A stretch of DNA of 64,000 bases from Geminocystis sp. NIES-3709 (lineage in GTDB: Bacteria; Cyanobacteriota; Cyanobacteriia; Cyanobacteriales; Cyanobacteriaceae), in NCBI RefSeq assembly GCF_001548115.1, contig NZ_AP014821.1:744001-808000 (forward strand). Reading direction: 5' to 3'. Both the position numbers and the translations under genes were made by a program. Positions 1 through 7,916 of the stretch are shown here, piece by piece (the first letter of the stretch is position 1; each line of letters opens with the position of its first letter). Under the pieces are notes generated by a model. It ran no database searches. It saw only the letters and a list, made by a program, of their open reading frames with translations, and had not been told where the DNA came from.

Positions 1-104
1 CAGATGTTGCTCATATGTGCGGTTATGCTAGTTTACCTTCTTTTTCTAAGGCTTTTAAAAAATATTTTGGGGTTAATCCTAAGTTCGATCGAATCAAAAA
101 ATAG
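1..104 (+). CDS. AraC-family transcriptional regulator, C-terminal end (partial)
   Basis: The frame open from base 3 encodes the last 33 residues of a protein and stops at TAG 102-104. The peptide contains DVAHMCGYASLPSFSKAFKK and then YFGVNPKFDR, the second helix-turn-helix of AraC/XylS regulators (GY-S-FS-AFKK-FG-P). Only the DNA-binding tail is visible, so ligand and target genes cannot be inferred. The gene belongs to the host chromosome outside the integrated element. Family assignment is firm because this C-terminal signature is diagnostic. Confidence 0.85.
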   Translation, partial: DVAHMCGYASLPSFSKAFKKYFGVNPKFDRIKK

Positions 105-182
105 AATGCGATCGGACACCAAAAATCTAACTTAAATAGTTTAAATTTAACCTCATACCTAACACCTGAGATAACACTTTTT

Positions 183-875
183 TTAATCAAGATTTATACC
201 TTGTTGACGCAATTGTTCTTTTAATTCTTGTAATTCTTTTTCGGCTTTTTGTGCCGATTCATCACCTGTCAAAAGTAAATTACCATTTTCATCACACCAA
301 CGCAACCATACACCATTAAAATTTTCAAATTCTCCCTCCCATAAAGTTAACCCTAAATTAACTCCTTCTAACCAAGTTTCAGATATTTCTTGATAATTTA
401 TTCCTGTGAGTTTAAATATCCTTAAAACTTTTTCACCTAAATATTTTTGAGGATCATAAACAACATAATAAATCACTCTCATATTTTGATAAATTTTCAG
501 CTTTTCATCTAATTCTCCCCCTACTTTATTCGAGACAATTTCGATCGCAACTTCGGGAGTTTTGCCAAATTCCCAAACAAGATAACAACGATGATTTTTT
601 TCCCACAAATTAGGAGGAGTGGTGACATCTAAACTCAAGAAAAAATCTGGTACGATGGGCGGTTGACCAATATTATAATAAATACCAACATTGGCATCTG
701 CTAAAAAAACTTGTTCTTTTCTGGCATTGTAAAGAATATTCGTTAAAAATCTTTGTTGTTTTGGTGAACCAAAATTATCCACTGGTGTATCATCCTCTGT
801 GATTAAATTACTAACGTCAGGTTTGGGGATAAATTCTACTTCGTTGTTAGTGGGAATTTGTATTTGTGCTACCAT
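183..875 (-). CDS. Uma2 family (DUF820) putative endonuclease
   Basis: A 230-aa protein of the Uma2/DUF820 family, PD-(D/E)XK-fold proteins heavily expanded in cyanobacteria. Visible family features are the N-terminal PDVSNL and ED segment, VFLADANVGIYYN, the core PDFFLSLDV (an expected metal-ligand Asp) and the strand VAIEIVSNKVGGELDEKLKIYQNMRVIYYVVYDP split around it, where E-I-V-S matches the E-x-x-S motif and KL-Y the following helix. The C-terminal 20 residues (AQKAEKELQELKEQL) form a short coiled coil. Cellular role is unknown; family copies are often near mobile DNA. Start ATG 873-875. Confidence 0.8.
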   Translation of the reverse strand: MVAQIQIPTNNEVEFIPKPDVSNLITEDDTPVDNFGSPKQQRFLTNILYNARKEQVFLADANVGIYYNIGQPPIVPDFFLSLDVTTPPNLWEKNHRCYLVWEFGKTPEVAIEIVSNKVGGELDEKLKIYQNMRVIYYVVYDPQKYLGEKVLRIFKLTGINYQEISETWLEGVNLGLTLWEGEFENFNGVWLRWCDENGNLLLTGDESAQKAEKELQELKEQLRQQGINLD

Positions 876-902
876 TGTTATCTACTTCCTTAAACCTTTT
901 TT

Positions 903-1385
903 TCATTGTAACTTTTTCTGCCAAAATAACGCTCTACCCATATCAGGATTTAACTGATAACCTTCAAAACCAAAAGTCCGATAAGCCGATTTTGCGATCG
1001 AATTTCCCTCTAATACTTCTAAAGTGAGTTTACAACATCCCAACTCAAGGGCAATATCTTCAACTGTTTGTAATAATAATTTAGAGATACCCCGACGACG
1101 ATAATTAGGGGAGACGATTAAATCATGAATATTTAATAAAGGTTTACAGGCAAAAGTTGAGAAGCCTTCGATCGCAATTATTAACCCTGCTGGTTTATGA
1201 TCTATAAAGGCTAAAATTGTATGAATAGATTTTCTTTTCGCCAATTCGATGGTTAAATTGCTTTTAACATAATGTGATAATTCTTCCCCACCTCCCATAG
1301 AATCAAGGGCATAGGTATTCATTAAATCGACAACTGCCTCGCTATGGGCTGGTATATTAAAATCTGCTTTTATAACTTCTATCAT
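903..1385 (-). CDS. GNAT family N-acetyltransferase
   Basis: A 160-aa protein with the GNAT fold, which transfers an acetyl group from acetyl-CoA to an amine. The acetyl-CoA pyrophosphate loop is visible as SPNYRRRGISKLLL (R/Q-x-x-G-x-G/A motif A, about residues 94-107), preceded by the strand LNIHDLIV and followed by GCCKLTLEVLEGNSIAKSAYRTFGFEGY, the typical motif B with N and the A-Y-x-x-x-G-F ending. Substrate cannot be deduced. It lies 27 bp downstream of the Uma2 start on the same strand, so they may share a transcript. Confidence 0.85.
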   Translation of the reverse strand: MIEVIKADFNIPAHSEAVVDLMNTYALDSMGGGEELSHYVKSNLTIELAKRKSIHTILAFIDHKPAGLIIAIEGFSTFACKPLLNIHDLIVSPNYRRRGISKLLLQTVEDIALELGCCKLTLEVLEGNSIAKSAYRTFGFEGYQLNPDMGRALFWQKKLQ

Positions 1386-1460
1386 TGTTTTTTTCCATTT
1401 GTTCTGTTCTATATTCGTGTAATTCGATCATTTTATCGGCTTTCCATAAATTTTCACGGG

Positions 1461-1745
1461 AAGATTTTTCCCGAATCTCTTAGTAATCAATTGCAAGAAT
1501 ATTTTAGCGATAATCAAATAGAAGAAATGGTTTATCGTTTAGGAAATATGACTCTTTTAGAACCTAATTTAAACCGTCAAATAGGTAATAAAAACTATAC
1601 TTTAAAAAAAGAAATTTATCAACAAAGTAATTATCAATTAACTAAAAATATTCAAGCTGAAGAATGGAATCCTGAGAGTTTACATAGAAGACAAATACAG
1701 TTAACAAAAAAAGCAATACAGATACGGCGATCGAGTTTTTTGTAG
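1461..1745 (+). pseudogene. C-terminal remnant of a DUF262/DUF1524 (GmrSD-like) HNH nuclease
   Basis: The frame ending at 1745 encodes MVYRLGNMTLLEPNLNRQIG and then a KKEIYQQS segment and EEWNPESLHRRQIQLTKKA. This is the C-terminal end of DUF1524 HNH proteins (R-LGNLTLL-x-x-xN-xxGN-xF--K---Y--S---T). No DUF262 N-domain or HNH motif lies upstream, and the region before it overlaps the opposite-strand GNAT gene. It is therefore a decayed fragment of a GmrSD-type modification-dependent restriction enzyme, a host-side relic rather than part of the integrated element. Confidence 0.65.
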
Positions 1746-1771
1746 ATAAAAAATATTGTATTTTTGAAAAA

Positions 1772-2956
1772 TTAAAATAAAGGCTTTCTATCATTATTAA
1801 TCTTAAATTGGTTTTGAAGGTCATTTATTTTTTTCATATTTTCCTGATATTGTGATACTATATCTGATATTTGTCTATTACTATTAATTATTTTTTCGAT
1901 TGGAATAGGAGGAATAATTGGAATATCCACTGGTTTTATTATTTGTGCTATTGGAATAGGAGGAATAATTGAAATATTCATTGGTTTTATTATTTGTGCT
2001 ATTGGAATAGGAGGAATAATTGAAATATTCATTGGTTTTATTATTTGTGTTATTGGAATAGGAGGAATAATTTGGCTATTCATCTGTTTGATTAATTTGT
2101 CAATAATTGTTTTTGCATTCATATTAATATTTTCTTTTTCAGTATCAGATAATTTTGTTTTAGCTGAATTTATTATGTGTTTTAGTTTGTCTCGAAATTC
2201 TTTAATTTTATTTAATTCATAAAGTGCAATCAAACGATAGTGCATCACACGATTACGGGCAGGAATAATAAAATTTTGTAAAATTTTCTCAAGTTCTTTC
2301 CAAGAGTCTTGATCTTCAAAATAATAAGAAAATACATCATCCCAAAAAGAAATAGTTTTCTGACGGTTTTTAATTTCTTGTCGTAATTTTTTAATATCAT
2401 TACTTGTTGATAATAACTCATCTAAATCAGCAACTTTAATAGGTGAATCAGGTGTCCATTTCTGAATCTTGGTTGTAAAAATTCCGATTAAATCATCAAA
2501 AAAAGAAAAAGAGATAGGATGTTGTAAATTGACATAATCTTCTATCTCATTATTTTCAATATTTTGAATTTTTTTTTGAGTGTTATTTGGGATAAATAAA
2601 GACCACCAATCAAATCCGAACACATTAATCATTGCTTCATTGATAAAATGTCTCAAAGTTAATTCAATTTCAGCTAAGAGGGGATATGCTTCGAGTCTTA
2701 CAAAATCTGCTAACTCATCTTTAACAATAAAACAATATTGACGGTCAAAATTTAAGTTTGCACGACACTTTTCAATTATTGTATTTGTTGAATGTATTGA
2801 TAATACTAAGTAATTTTTATTCTTAGAAACGTTAAATATTAAGTTATTATCATCAATGTATTGTTTAAATTTACTTTGGTTTTTAAATTTATTTTCTAGT
2901 TCTGCCTTAGAATATTTGTTTGAGTCAATCCAATATTCGAGTAAATATTTTTTCAT
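1772..2956 (-). CDS. HEPN-like protein with a C-terminal 17-residue repeat array
   Basis: 394 aa, no confident family name. Around residues 95-115 EAYPLLAEIELTLRHFINEA resembles the first helix of large HEPN domains, and around residues 230-240 NFIIPARNRVMHYRL contains R-N-R-V-M-H, an R-x(4)-H motif typical of HEPN RNases. The C-terminal third carries four tandem copies of a 17-aa unit built on IIKPMNISIIPPIPIAQ, a proline/isoleucine-rich linker, followed by a short amphipathic tail. HEPN proteins commonly act as RNA-cleaving toxins or abortive-infection effectors, so that is the best guess. Start ATG 2954-2956. Confidence 0.5.
   Translation of the reverse strand: MKKYLLEYWIDSNKYSKAELENKFKNQSKFKQYIDDNNLIFNVSKNKNYLVLSIHSTNTIIEKCRANLNFDRQYCFIVKDELADFVRLEAYPLLAEIELTLRHFINEAMINVFGFDWWSLFIPNNTQKKIQNIENNEIEDYVNLQHPISFSFFDDLIGIFTTKIQKWTPDSPIKVADLDELLSTSNDIKKLRQEIKNRQKTISFWDDVFSYYFEDQDSWKELEKILQNFIIPARNRVMHYRLIALYELNKIKEFRDKLKHIINSAKTKLSDTEKENINMNAKTIIDKLIKQMNSQIIPPIPITQIIKPMNISIIPPIPIAQIIKPMNISIIPPIPIAQIIKPVDIPIIPPIPIEKIINSNRQISDIVSQYQENMKKINDLQNQFKINNDRKPLF
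1899..2086. repeat. 51-bp tandem coding repeat, about 3.7 copies
   Basis: Units begin with ATTGGAATAGGAGGAATAAT at 1899, 1950, 2001 and 2052, exactly 51 bp apart. They encode the 17-aa repeats of the HEPN-like protein. The two middle copies are nearly identical at DNA level, which implies recent slippage or unequal exchange. The period keeps the reading frame. Confidence 0.9.
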
Positions 2957-3351
2957 GTTGATTAATTATCTGTATTTTATCAAACTAATATGAGTAATAA
3001 TATACTAACAATTACTTTTACAAACTCTCGAATAAACAAGTACATATTTAGTACGGATTCCCGTACAAGGGAAATACTAGGTGAAATCCATTATTGATTA
3101 ATATTTAATTACTTTTTACTTTGTCACTCAAAATTAGCTAAATTCGATCGAACAAAATTGTTGACATCAATCTATTTACATTAAGTTATTTTTATTCTCA
3201 TTATATCTACAATATTTAATATTTAATTCGATCCTACTACTAGACACTAACAAAAAAAACTCCCTTTAGGATAAGAAAAAATTTTCAAGATTCTTTACAC
3301 TATAAAGTTAACTACAAAAAATATGCAATAGTGTGAAGGAATAAATTAAAA

Positions 3352-3477
3352 ATGAAATCATCTTGGTTATGGTGTAGAATAACTCTACAAAGTCTCTGGT
3401 TAATCTCTGCTATCAACGCTGAAACTACCATCAAACAACCTCAAAGAGTCACAGATTTAGAGCAGAAAAGAAGTTGA
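3352..3477 (+). CDS. Small ORF with signal-like N-terminus, possibly a truncated gene
   Basis: 41 codons starting MKSSWLWCRITLQSLWLISA, a plausible secretion signal, then INAETTIKQP and a stop. AGGAATAAATTAAAA precedes the ATG, giving a weak ribosome site. No family recognised; it may be the 5' stub of a decayed exported protein. The rest of the 2957-3500 spacer is AT-rich and shows nothing else I can support. Confidence 0.25.
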   Translation: MKSSWLWCRITLQSLWLISAINAETTIKQPQRVTDLEQKRS

Positions 3478-3500
3478 TCTTAACTCTATTCTCCCAAAGT

Positions 3501-4781
3501 TTAACCTGAAACGAGAGAAAGCTGATTAATCACCATAGAAGGAGTATAACAAGAACCACTCCAAACTCGATCGAAACCTAATAAATCAACATTTTGCAGG
3601 GCTTGATAAACATTTCCAGCTATCATGGTGTCTTTGATTCTACCGACAATTTCTCCTTGTGTAACTCGATAACCTAAGTCAATGTTAAAGGAAAAATCAC
3701 CAGAAATATCTGCACCACCGCCTAAAATTTGGTCAATAATTACTCCATTTTTCATGTTATTAATTAATTCCCCGAAGGAAAATTTACCCTCATCAATGAC
3801 AAGATTAATTAAGTCGGGAGTAGGATAACTGCCTAAACTGGGGCGAAAACCATTACCTGTATTAGAAAGACCTAATTTTTTGGCGGTTTTTTTATCAGTG
3901 TAAAAACTGGTTAAAATACCGTCTTGAATCAAGTTGAGAGATTGAGATATACTACCTTCATCATCAAACGGGCAATTGTAGGGTTGTAAGTCAGGTTGTT
4001 GACGAATATTAAGACAAGGAGAGATAACTTGTTTTTGGAAGGATTCACTCCAAGGTGATGATTTATCAAGGATTTTTTTCCCGTTTAAGGCTTCGGTGAT
4101 GGTTTCCCACAGAGTAACAACGGCATTAGGTGTAAATAAAACGGGCATTTTACCAGTATTTAAAACGGTGTTTTTTTCTGCCCATTGTAATCTCTGTAAA
4201 ATTGCATCAATCATAGGAGTCATATCAAGGAATTCATGACTATATTCTCCGTCGTAAATGCCTAAAAAGTCTTCATCTCTGACTAATTCTACTCCCAAAG
4301 AAGCACTATAACTGTTATCGGTTTGTTGACAGTATAACCCACGAGAGTTAACTAGGGTGGTAGTTTCTATTTCCCATTCCATGTCAAGGTTAACGATTAC
4401 TTCTGGATACTTATCTGTAATATGCTCGATCGAATTTTTGCCTTGACTAATAAGAGATTGAAGATCTGGTTCTTGGGTAAAATTAGGGTAAATTAACTTA
4501 TTATGATCATTTAAAAGAGGTTCTTCTGGTTCATTTAATTCAGAAATAGCCATGGCTTTTAGAATCAAATCATCGGCATTAAAATCTCCATAGGCAACTA
4601 CTAAGCCGGGGCAACCATTATGCCATAATCTCAACGCAACACCAGTAGTTTGTGCGCTTTCAATTTGTTTTAAACGGTTAGCTTCAAAAGAAAGAGGACG
4701 AGAATAGGATTTAACTTGATATACTTCTACATCAGTAATCCCTTTTTTTAGAGTTAACGCCAATAATTCTTCTGCCAACAT
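3501..4781 (-). CDS. pmbA: TldE/PmbA-family metalloprotease subunit
   Basis: A 426-aa full-length protein of the TldD/TldE (PmbA) family, which matures peptide substrates in heterodimeric TldD-TldE proteases. Seen here: N-terminal AEELLALTLKKGITDVEVYQ and SFEANRLKQIE with R-L-K-Q-I-E (the substrate-cleft region), VNSRGLYCQQTDNSYSASLGV, the mid-domain LNGKKILDKSSPW, the DDEG loop after YNCPFDDEG, and the C-terminal G-G-G-A-D-I-S-G-DFS-NI-LGYRV-GE-VGRIKDTMIAGN. No HEXXXH zinc motif is present, as expected for the TldE/PmbA rather than TldD subunit. Host gene. Confidence 0.85.
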   Translation of the reverse strand: MLAEELLALTLKKGITDVEVYQVKSYSRPLSFEANRLKQIESAQTTGVALRLWHNGCPGLVVAYGDFNADDLILKAMAISELNEPEEPLLNDHNKLIYPNFTQEPDLQSLISQGKNSIEHITDKYPEVIVNLDMEWEIETTTLVNSRGLYCQQTDNSYSASLGVELVRDEDFLGIYDGEYSHEFLDMTPMIDAILQRLQWAEKNTVLNTGKMPVLFTPNAVVTLWETITEALNGKKILDKSSPWSESFQKQVISPCLNIRQQPDLQPYNCPFDDEGSISQSLNLIQDGILTSFYTDKKTAKKLGLSNTGNGFRPSLGSYPTPDLINLVIDEGKFSFGELINNMKNGVIIDQILGGGADISGDFSFNIDLGYRVTQGEIVGRIKDTMIAGNVYQALQNVDLLGFDRVWSGSCYTPSMVINQLSLVSG

Positions 4782-4915
4782 AAATTCAAAATATCTTAAT
4801 AACCTTAATCATCATAATCGATCATCACTCTAGTTTTAGTTTATATAGCATCACTAAATCATTTGTGATAATTTTAAATACTTTTAATTATTAAATTTTA
4901 ATAGCTGATTCCTAA

Positions 4916-5725
4916 TTAAATTAATGGGTTTAACCATCGATAAATTTCTTTGTATAAATTAGATAAATCTTGAGAAAAATTATCTTTAAACCATTGTCCA
5001 ATACCATCGATAAACATATCTCCCACTTGCCAATCTATATCTTGTCCTAATGGGGTTAAATGATTTCCTTGTAAGGTTAACACCGAAACCATATCGGGAA
5101 ATAAATCTGTTAATATGGGTTTTAAAGTTGAAGTTTCATCGATCGAATCATTGTTAAATTGAACTAATAAATTACGACGAATTTGATAATTTTCTTTGAC
5201 AATAATTTTTGTTTCTTCTGGAGAAGGAGTAAATTCAAACTCTAAATTATTATCTATTTTCCAATAATTTTTTAAGTTATCTCTTAGGGAAGGAATAATA
5301 TTTTCTACAAAAGGAATTGCTTGTTTTAATGGATAATTATTAAAGGATATAAAAATATTTCCAGCTCTTTCAATCTCGAATAAACTGCCAATTAATAAAT
5401 GTAATTTACACCCCATACTATGACCTAATCCATAGACGGGTAAATAACTTAACTCAATACTTTCTCTATATTCTAGGCGATAAAGTATATTTTCCAAACG
5501 GTTTTGTACATTGAGTGCGATCGACTTGTGATCTAAAGTATTTAAAAAAGAAGTCGCAATAATAATATAACCTTTTTTTGCTAAATTTTCTAATAACCAA
5601 CGGTAGGTAATATGAGGAGCAGTTGCCACAAAAGCACCTCCTAAAAAATGAATAATACCAATAGGATTTTCAGGAATTAAAACCCAACTACCCGAAAATT
5701 CTTGCCATTCCATAGTCATATTCAA
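4916..5725 (-). CDS. DUF1350 alpha/beta-hydrolase-like protein
   Basis: 269 aa, the DUF1350 family of cyanobacteria and plastids. Signature stretches are EWQEFSGSWVLIPENPIGII, HFLGGAFVATAPHITYRWLL and YGLGHSMGCKLHLLIGSLF, where G-H-S-M-G is a nucleophile-elbow-like GxSxG, plus FISFNNYPLKQAIPFV. The fold is alpha/beta hydrolase; no substrate has been established to my knowledge. The start was taken as ATG 5723-5725 (MNMTMEW), though the second internal ATG before EWQEF is equally possible. Host gene next to comM. Confidence 0.8.
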   Translation of the reverse strand: MNMTMEWQEFSGSWVLIPENPIGIIHFLGGAFVATAPHITYRWLLENLAKKGYIIIATSFLNTLDHKSIALNVQNRLENILYRLEYRESIELSYLPVYGLGHSMGCKLHLLIGSLFEIERAGNIFISFNNYPLKQAIPFVENIIPSLRDNLKNYWKIDNNLEFEFTPSPEETKIIVKENYQIRRNLLVQFNNDSIDETSTLKPILTDLFPDMVSVLTLQGNHLTPLGQDIDWQVGDMFIDGIGQWFKDNFSQDLSNLYKEIYRWLNPLI

Positions 5726-5835
5726 TTAAATTAATCTAAGTAATATCAATTGTTAATAGTTTTTTGTCAATTATTTAACCTAATACTTTGCTCTTAATAA
5801 CTTGCATCGCACTGAGGTAATCTAAAATACATTTG

Positions 5836-6453
5836 CTATTGCATTCGATCGATGGTACGATATTGAATAGCTTCTGCTAAATGATTAGTTTTTAAATGCT
5901 CATCCCCTGCTAAATCAGCGATAGTGCGTGAGACTTTTAAAATACGATCCATTGCACGAGCAGATAAACCTAACTTGCGTATTGCACCCTCTAATAGATT
6001 GCGACTGGTTTCGTCTAAGTCACAAAACTTTCGTAAATGACGGGATTGCATATGTGCATTACAACTGATTCTATCTCCTTTGAAACGATTATGAGCTATT
6101 TCTCTCGCTTTTTTGACTCTTTCCCTCACTATTTCCGAGGTTTCTCCTGTTTTTTGGGTAGTCATTTCTTCTGGTTTAAGCCGACTTACTACTACTTGTA
6201 AGTCAATTCGATCGAGAAGAGGCCCTGATAATTTTGCCCAATATTGTTCTCGTTGCCGTGGCGAACAAGTACAAGGTTGGATAGAATCCCCAAAATACCC
6301 GCATGGGCATGGATTGGTACTTGCGATCAAGGTAAATTGAGCAGGAAAAAGTACTGATTGTCTAGCACGAGAGATGGTAATATGTCCGTCCTCTAGGGGT
6401 TGACGCAAAAATTCTAGTACACTACGTTTGAATTCTGTGAGTTCGTCAAGAAA
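5836..6453 (-). pseudogene. comM: comM 3' part (YifB/Mg-chelatase-like ATPase), cut by the element
   Basis: Encodes the C-terminal ~205 residues of ComM/YifB, an AAA+ branch-migration helicase used in natural transformation. Visible: LFLDELTEFKRSVLEFLRQP (Walker B D-E and following helix), ISRARQSVLFPAQF, STNPCPCGYFGD, SPRQREQYWAKLSGPLLDRID (arginine-finger region), and the C-terminal LSARAMDRILKVSRTIADLA. Upstream of LFLDE the frame reads into unrelated element DNA, beginning at the AGAAA core 6449-6453. The missing N-terminal part is at 62554-63473. Without excision this fragment has no comM promoter or start. Confidence 0.95.
6449..6453. other. Left attachment core (attL-type junction)
   Basis: AGAAA on the + strand, flanked on the left by comM sequence (GAGTTCGTCA) and on the right by element DNA (CAAATAGACAAT). 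The element-side arm AATAGACAAT is an inverted match to ATTGT...CTATT on the other end, so the reconstructed circle junction has arms ATTGT-n4-CTATT and AATAGACAAT around the core, as expected of a serine-recombinase attP. Confidence 0.85.
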
Positions 6454-6478
6454 CAAATAGACAATAAACATATAAAAA

Positions 6479-6820
6479 TTATACACATTCATTAAGAATC
6501 TTTTGAGCGACTTTAAGTTTCTCTTCTTTAGGGAGATTAATAAGATAAGGATAAGCTTCTTTTGCATTATCAGGTAATTCTTTCAAGAAATTATTATTCA
6601 AATTTTTATCTTTAATTATTGAGAACAATTCATTAAGTTCAATTCTCATATAATTAGAGATTTTCTCTAAATTTTGTGGTGTAGGAATATTTTTTTTATG
6701 TATCCAAGTTCTCAACGCATAATAAGAAGACCCTAACTCTTCCGCAAATTGACGAAGACTTTTATCACCTTTTAAATCCATTAATAATTTAGATAATCGA
6801 TCAAGTTCTTCATCATTCAT
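6479..6820 (-). CDS. XRE-type helix-turn-helix regulator
   Basis: 113 aa. Residues 15-60 read LKGDKSLRQFAEELGSSYYA then LRTWIHKKNIPTPQNLEKIS, the five-helix Cro/C1 fold (S-R-FAEELG-S-xx-LR-W-xx-K-IPTP-NLEKI). The C-terminal half is acidic with PDNAKEAYPYLINLPKEEKL, unlike classic repressors, and may be an oligomerisation or sensor segment. It is the first gene inside the left end of the element, transcribed outward toward comM, and diverges from the rep-like operon. Position suggests control of element maintenance or excision; that is inference. Confidence 0.75.
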   Translation of the reverse strand: MNDEELDRLSKLLMDLKGDKSLRQFAEELGSSYYALRTWIHKKNIPTPQNLEKISNYMRIELNELFSIIKDKNLNNNFLKELPDNAKEAYPYLINLPKEEKLKVAQKILNECV

Positions 6821-7098
6821 ATATTAATACCAACATTCCGCATATTCTTTTAAGTATTCAACGAATAAGACATACTGGATAGCTAAAGAAACTAATAATT
6901 ACTACATACTTTTGCGATTTTTATCGATTGAATTTTGATCATTTCCATTAATTTATATTTGTGATAATTTAGTCCCATTTTTTTAAATCTGAGTTGTCAT
7001 TTGTAAACAGCTTCTTTTCATATTACAAGCTATATCTCAAATTGACGTGTGGAAAGTGAAAGTGGATTAAAAAATCATAAGATTTTTACTACTTTATT

Positions 7099-7122
7099 GT
7101 ATCAAATTAAAAAAAATGATAC
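7099..7122. promoter_or_regulatory. Inverted repeat GTATCA-n12-TGATAC upstream of the 7160 operon
   Basis: Half-sites at 7099-7104 and 7117-7122 in the 339-bp spacer between the divergent XRE gene and the RHH gene, 37 bp before the RHH start. An AT-rich spacer and CGATATAAG immediately after could form part of a promoter. A dimeric regulator such as the XRE or RHH protein may bind here; this is inferred from symmetry and position only. Confidence 0.4.
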
Positions 7123-7159
7123 GATATAAGTATTCACCATACAGAATGAACTTTCACCA

Positions 7160-7345
7160 ATGACACCAAAAGAACAAAAAAGGATACAGAAAAATACTCA
7201 TTTACTCCCTTCTACCGTGGAGAAATTGAGAAGACTAAGCTATGAAAGCGGATTCAGTCACGGGCAAATAGTGGATATGGCGATAGCGAATTTATCAGAA
7301 TCTTATGTTTTTTCAAAAGCTAGAAATGTGGGAGCGTGTGAATGA
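7160..7345 (+). CDS. Small ribbon-helix-helix-like protein
   Basis: 61 aa: NTHLLPSTVEKLRRLSYESG followed by FSHGQIVDMAIANL. The pattern of an N-terminal strand, a helix with L-R-L-S-x-E-S-G, a turn and a second helix ending in AIxNL is that of CopG/Arc-type ribbon-helix-helix DNA-binding proteins, common plasmid copy-number or partition regulators. Its stop overlaps the next start (ATGA at 7342-7345), so the two are translationally coupled. Confidence 0.55.
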   Translation: MTPKEQKRIQKNTHLLPSTVEKLRRLSYESGFSHGQIVDMAIANLSESYVFSKARNVGACE

Positions 7346-7737
7346 ACAGAATAAAAACGGTAGTCGATGATTGGATAAAGGCTTATGAAAAGTTGCCTAA
7401 AAGTCCATGTTGTGAACTACCGGGAGAAGGAGAATGTTGTTTTAATTGTCCAAATTACAAAATCCGAATTAATCAAATCAGGAGGAATTTAATGAGCCAA
7501 AACCTACAAAAAATAGGATTACCAAATAAAGATTGGGATTATTACAAACTGTGGAATCAAGTAATTACAATCAGTGATTCTGCTGATGAATTAGGGTTAC
7601 TGGTATCTCAACAAGAACAATGGGATAACAGCAAAAACTTAATGATTATCAATTACTTACAAGCAATAATCAATAAAGGGAATGAAGCGATCGCAGAACT
7701 GAAAAGGATAGAAAGAATAGAAAAACTGGTGGCATAA
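7342..7737 (+). CDS. Small protein with a Cys-rich N-terminus, unknown function
   Basis: 131 aa. Residues 19-40 contain SPCCELPGEGECCFNCPNY, a cluster of six cysteines with C-x(7)-CC-x-x-C spacing that could bind zinc or an iron-sulfur cluster. The remainder is helical and charged (IISDSADELGLLVSQQEQ-like) with IAELKRIERIEKLVA at the end. I do not recognise a family. It overlaps the RHH gene by four bases and probably shares its transcript; another start at the internal ATG following the GGAGG near 7482 is possible. Confidence 0.55.
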   Translation: MNRIKTVVDDWIKAYEKLPKSPCCELPGEGECCFNCPNYKIRINQIRRNLMSQNLQKIGLPNKDWDYYKLWNQVITISDSADELGLLVSQQEQWDNSKNLMIINYLQAIINKGNEAIAELKRIERIEKLVA

Positions 7738-7743
7738 ATAAAT

Positions 7744-7780
7744 CCCCAGAAGAAACCATTAGCTTCTCCATGATTTGGGG
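7744..7780. other. Nested stem-loop downstream of the 7342 gene
   Basis: CCCC 7744-7747 pairs with GGGG 7777-7780, and inside it AGAAG 7748-7752 pairs with CTTCT 7763-7767. The hairpin starts 7 bp after the stop at 7737 and lies in the 179-bp spacer before the Rep-like gene. It has no clean T-tract, so it may be a processing or attenuation structure rather than a strong terminator. Confidence 0.4.
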
Positions 7781-7916
7781 GAAGCAAACAAACATAAAAA
7801 ATACTTATAACCTACCAAGGTTTCTAAAAAAAAGAGAAGCCAATCTCTGAATAAACCTTAGTAAATCATAAATAAACCACTGTCAATTAACGGTAAATTC
7901 AATTAACAGCAATACT

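Noticed and set aside
1899-2086. 51-bp repeats could be read as a CRISPR array
   Set aside because: The repeats are contiguous with no unique spacers, coding in frame, and there are no cas genes anywhere in the window.
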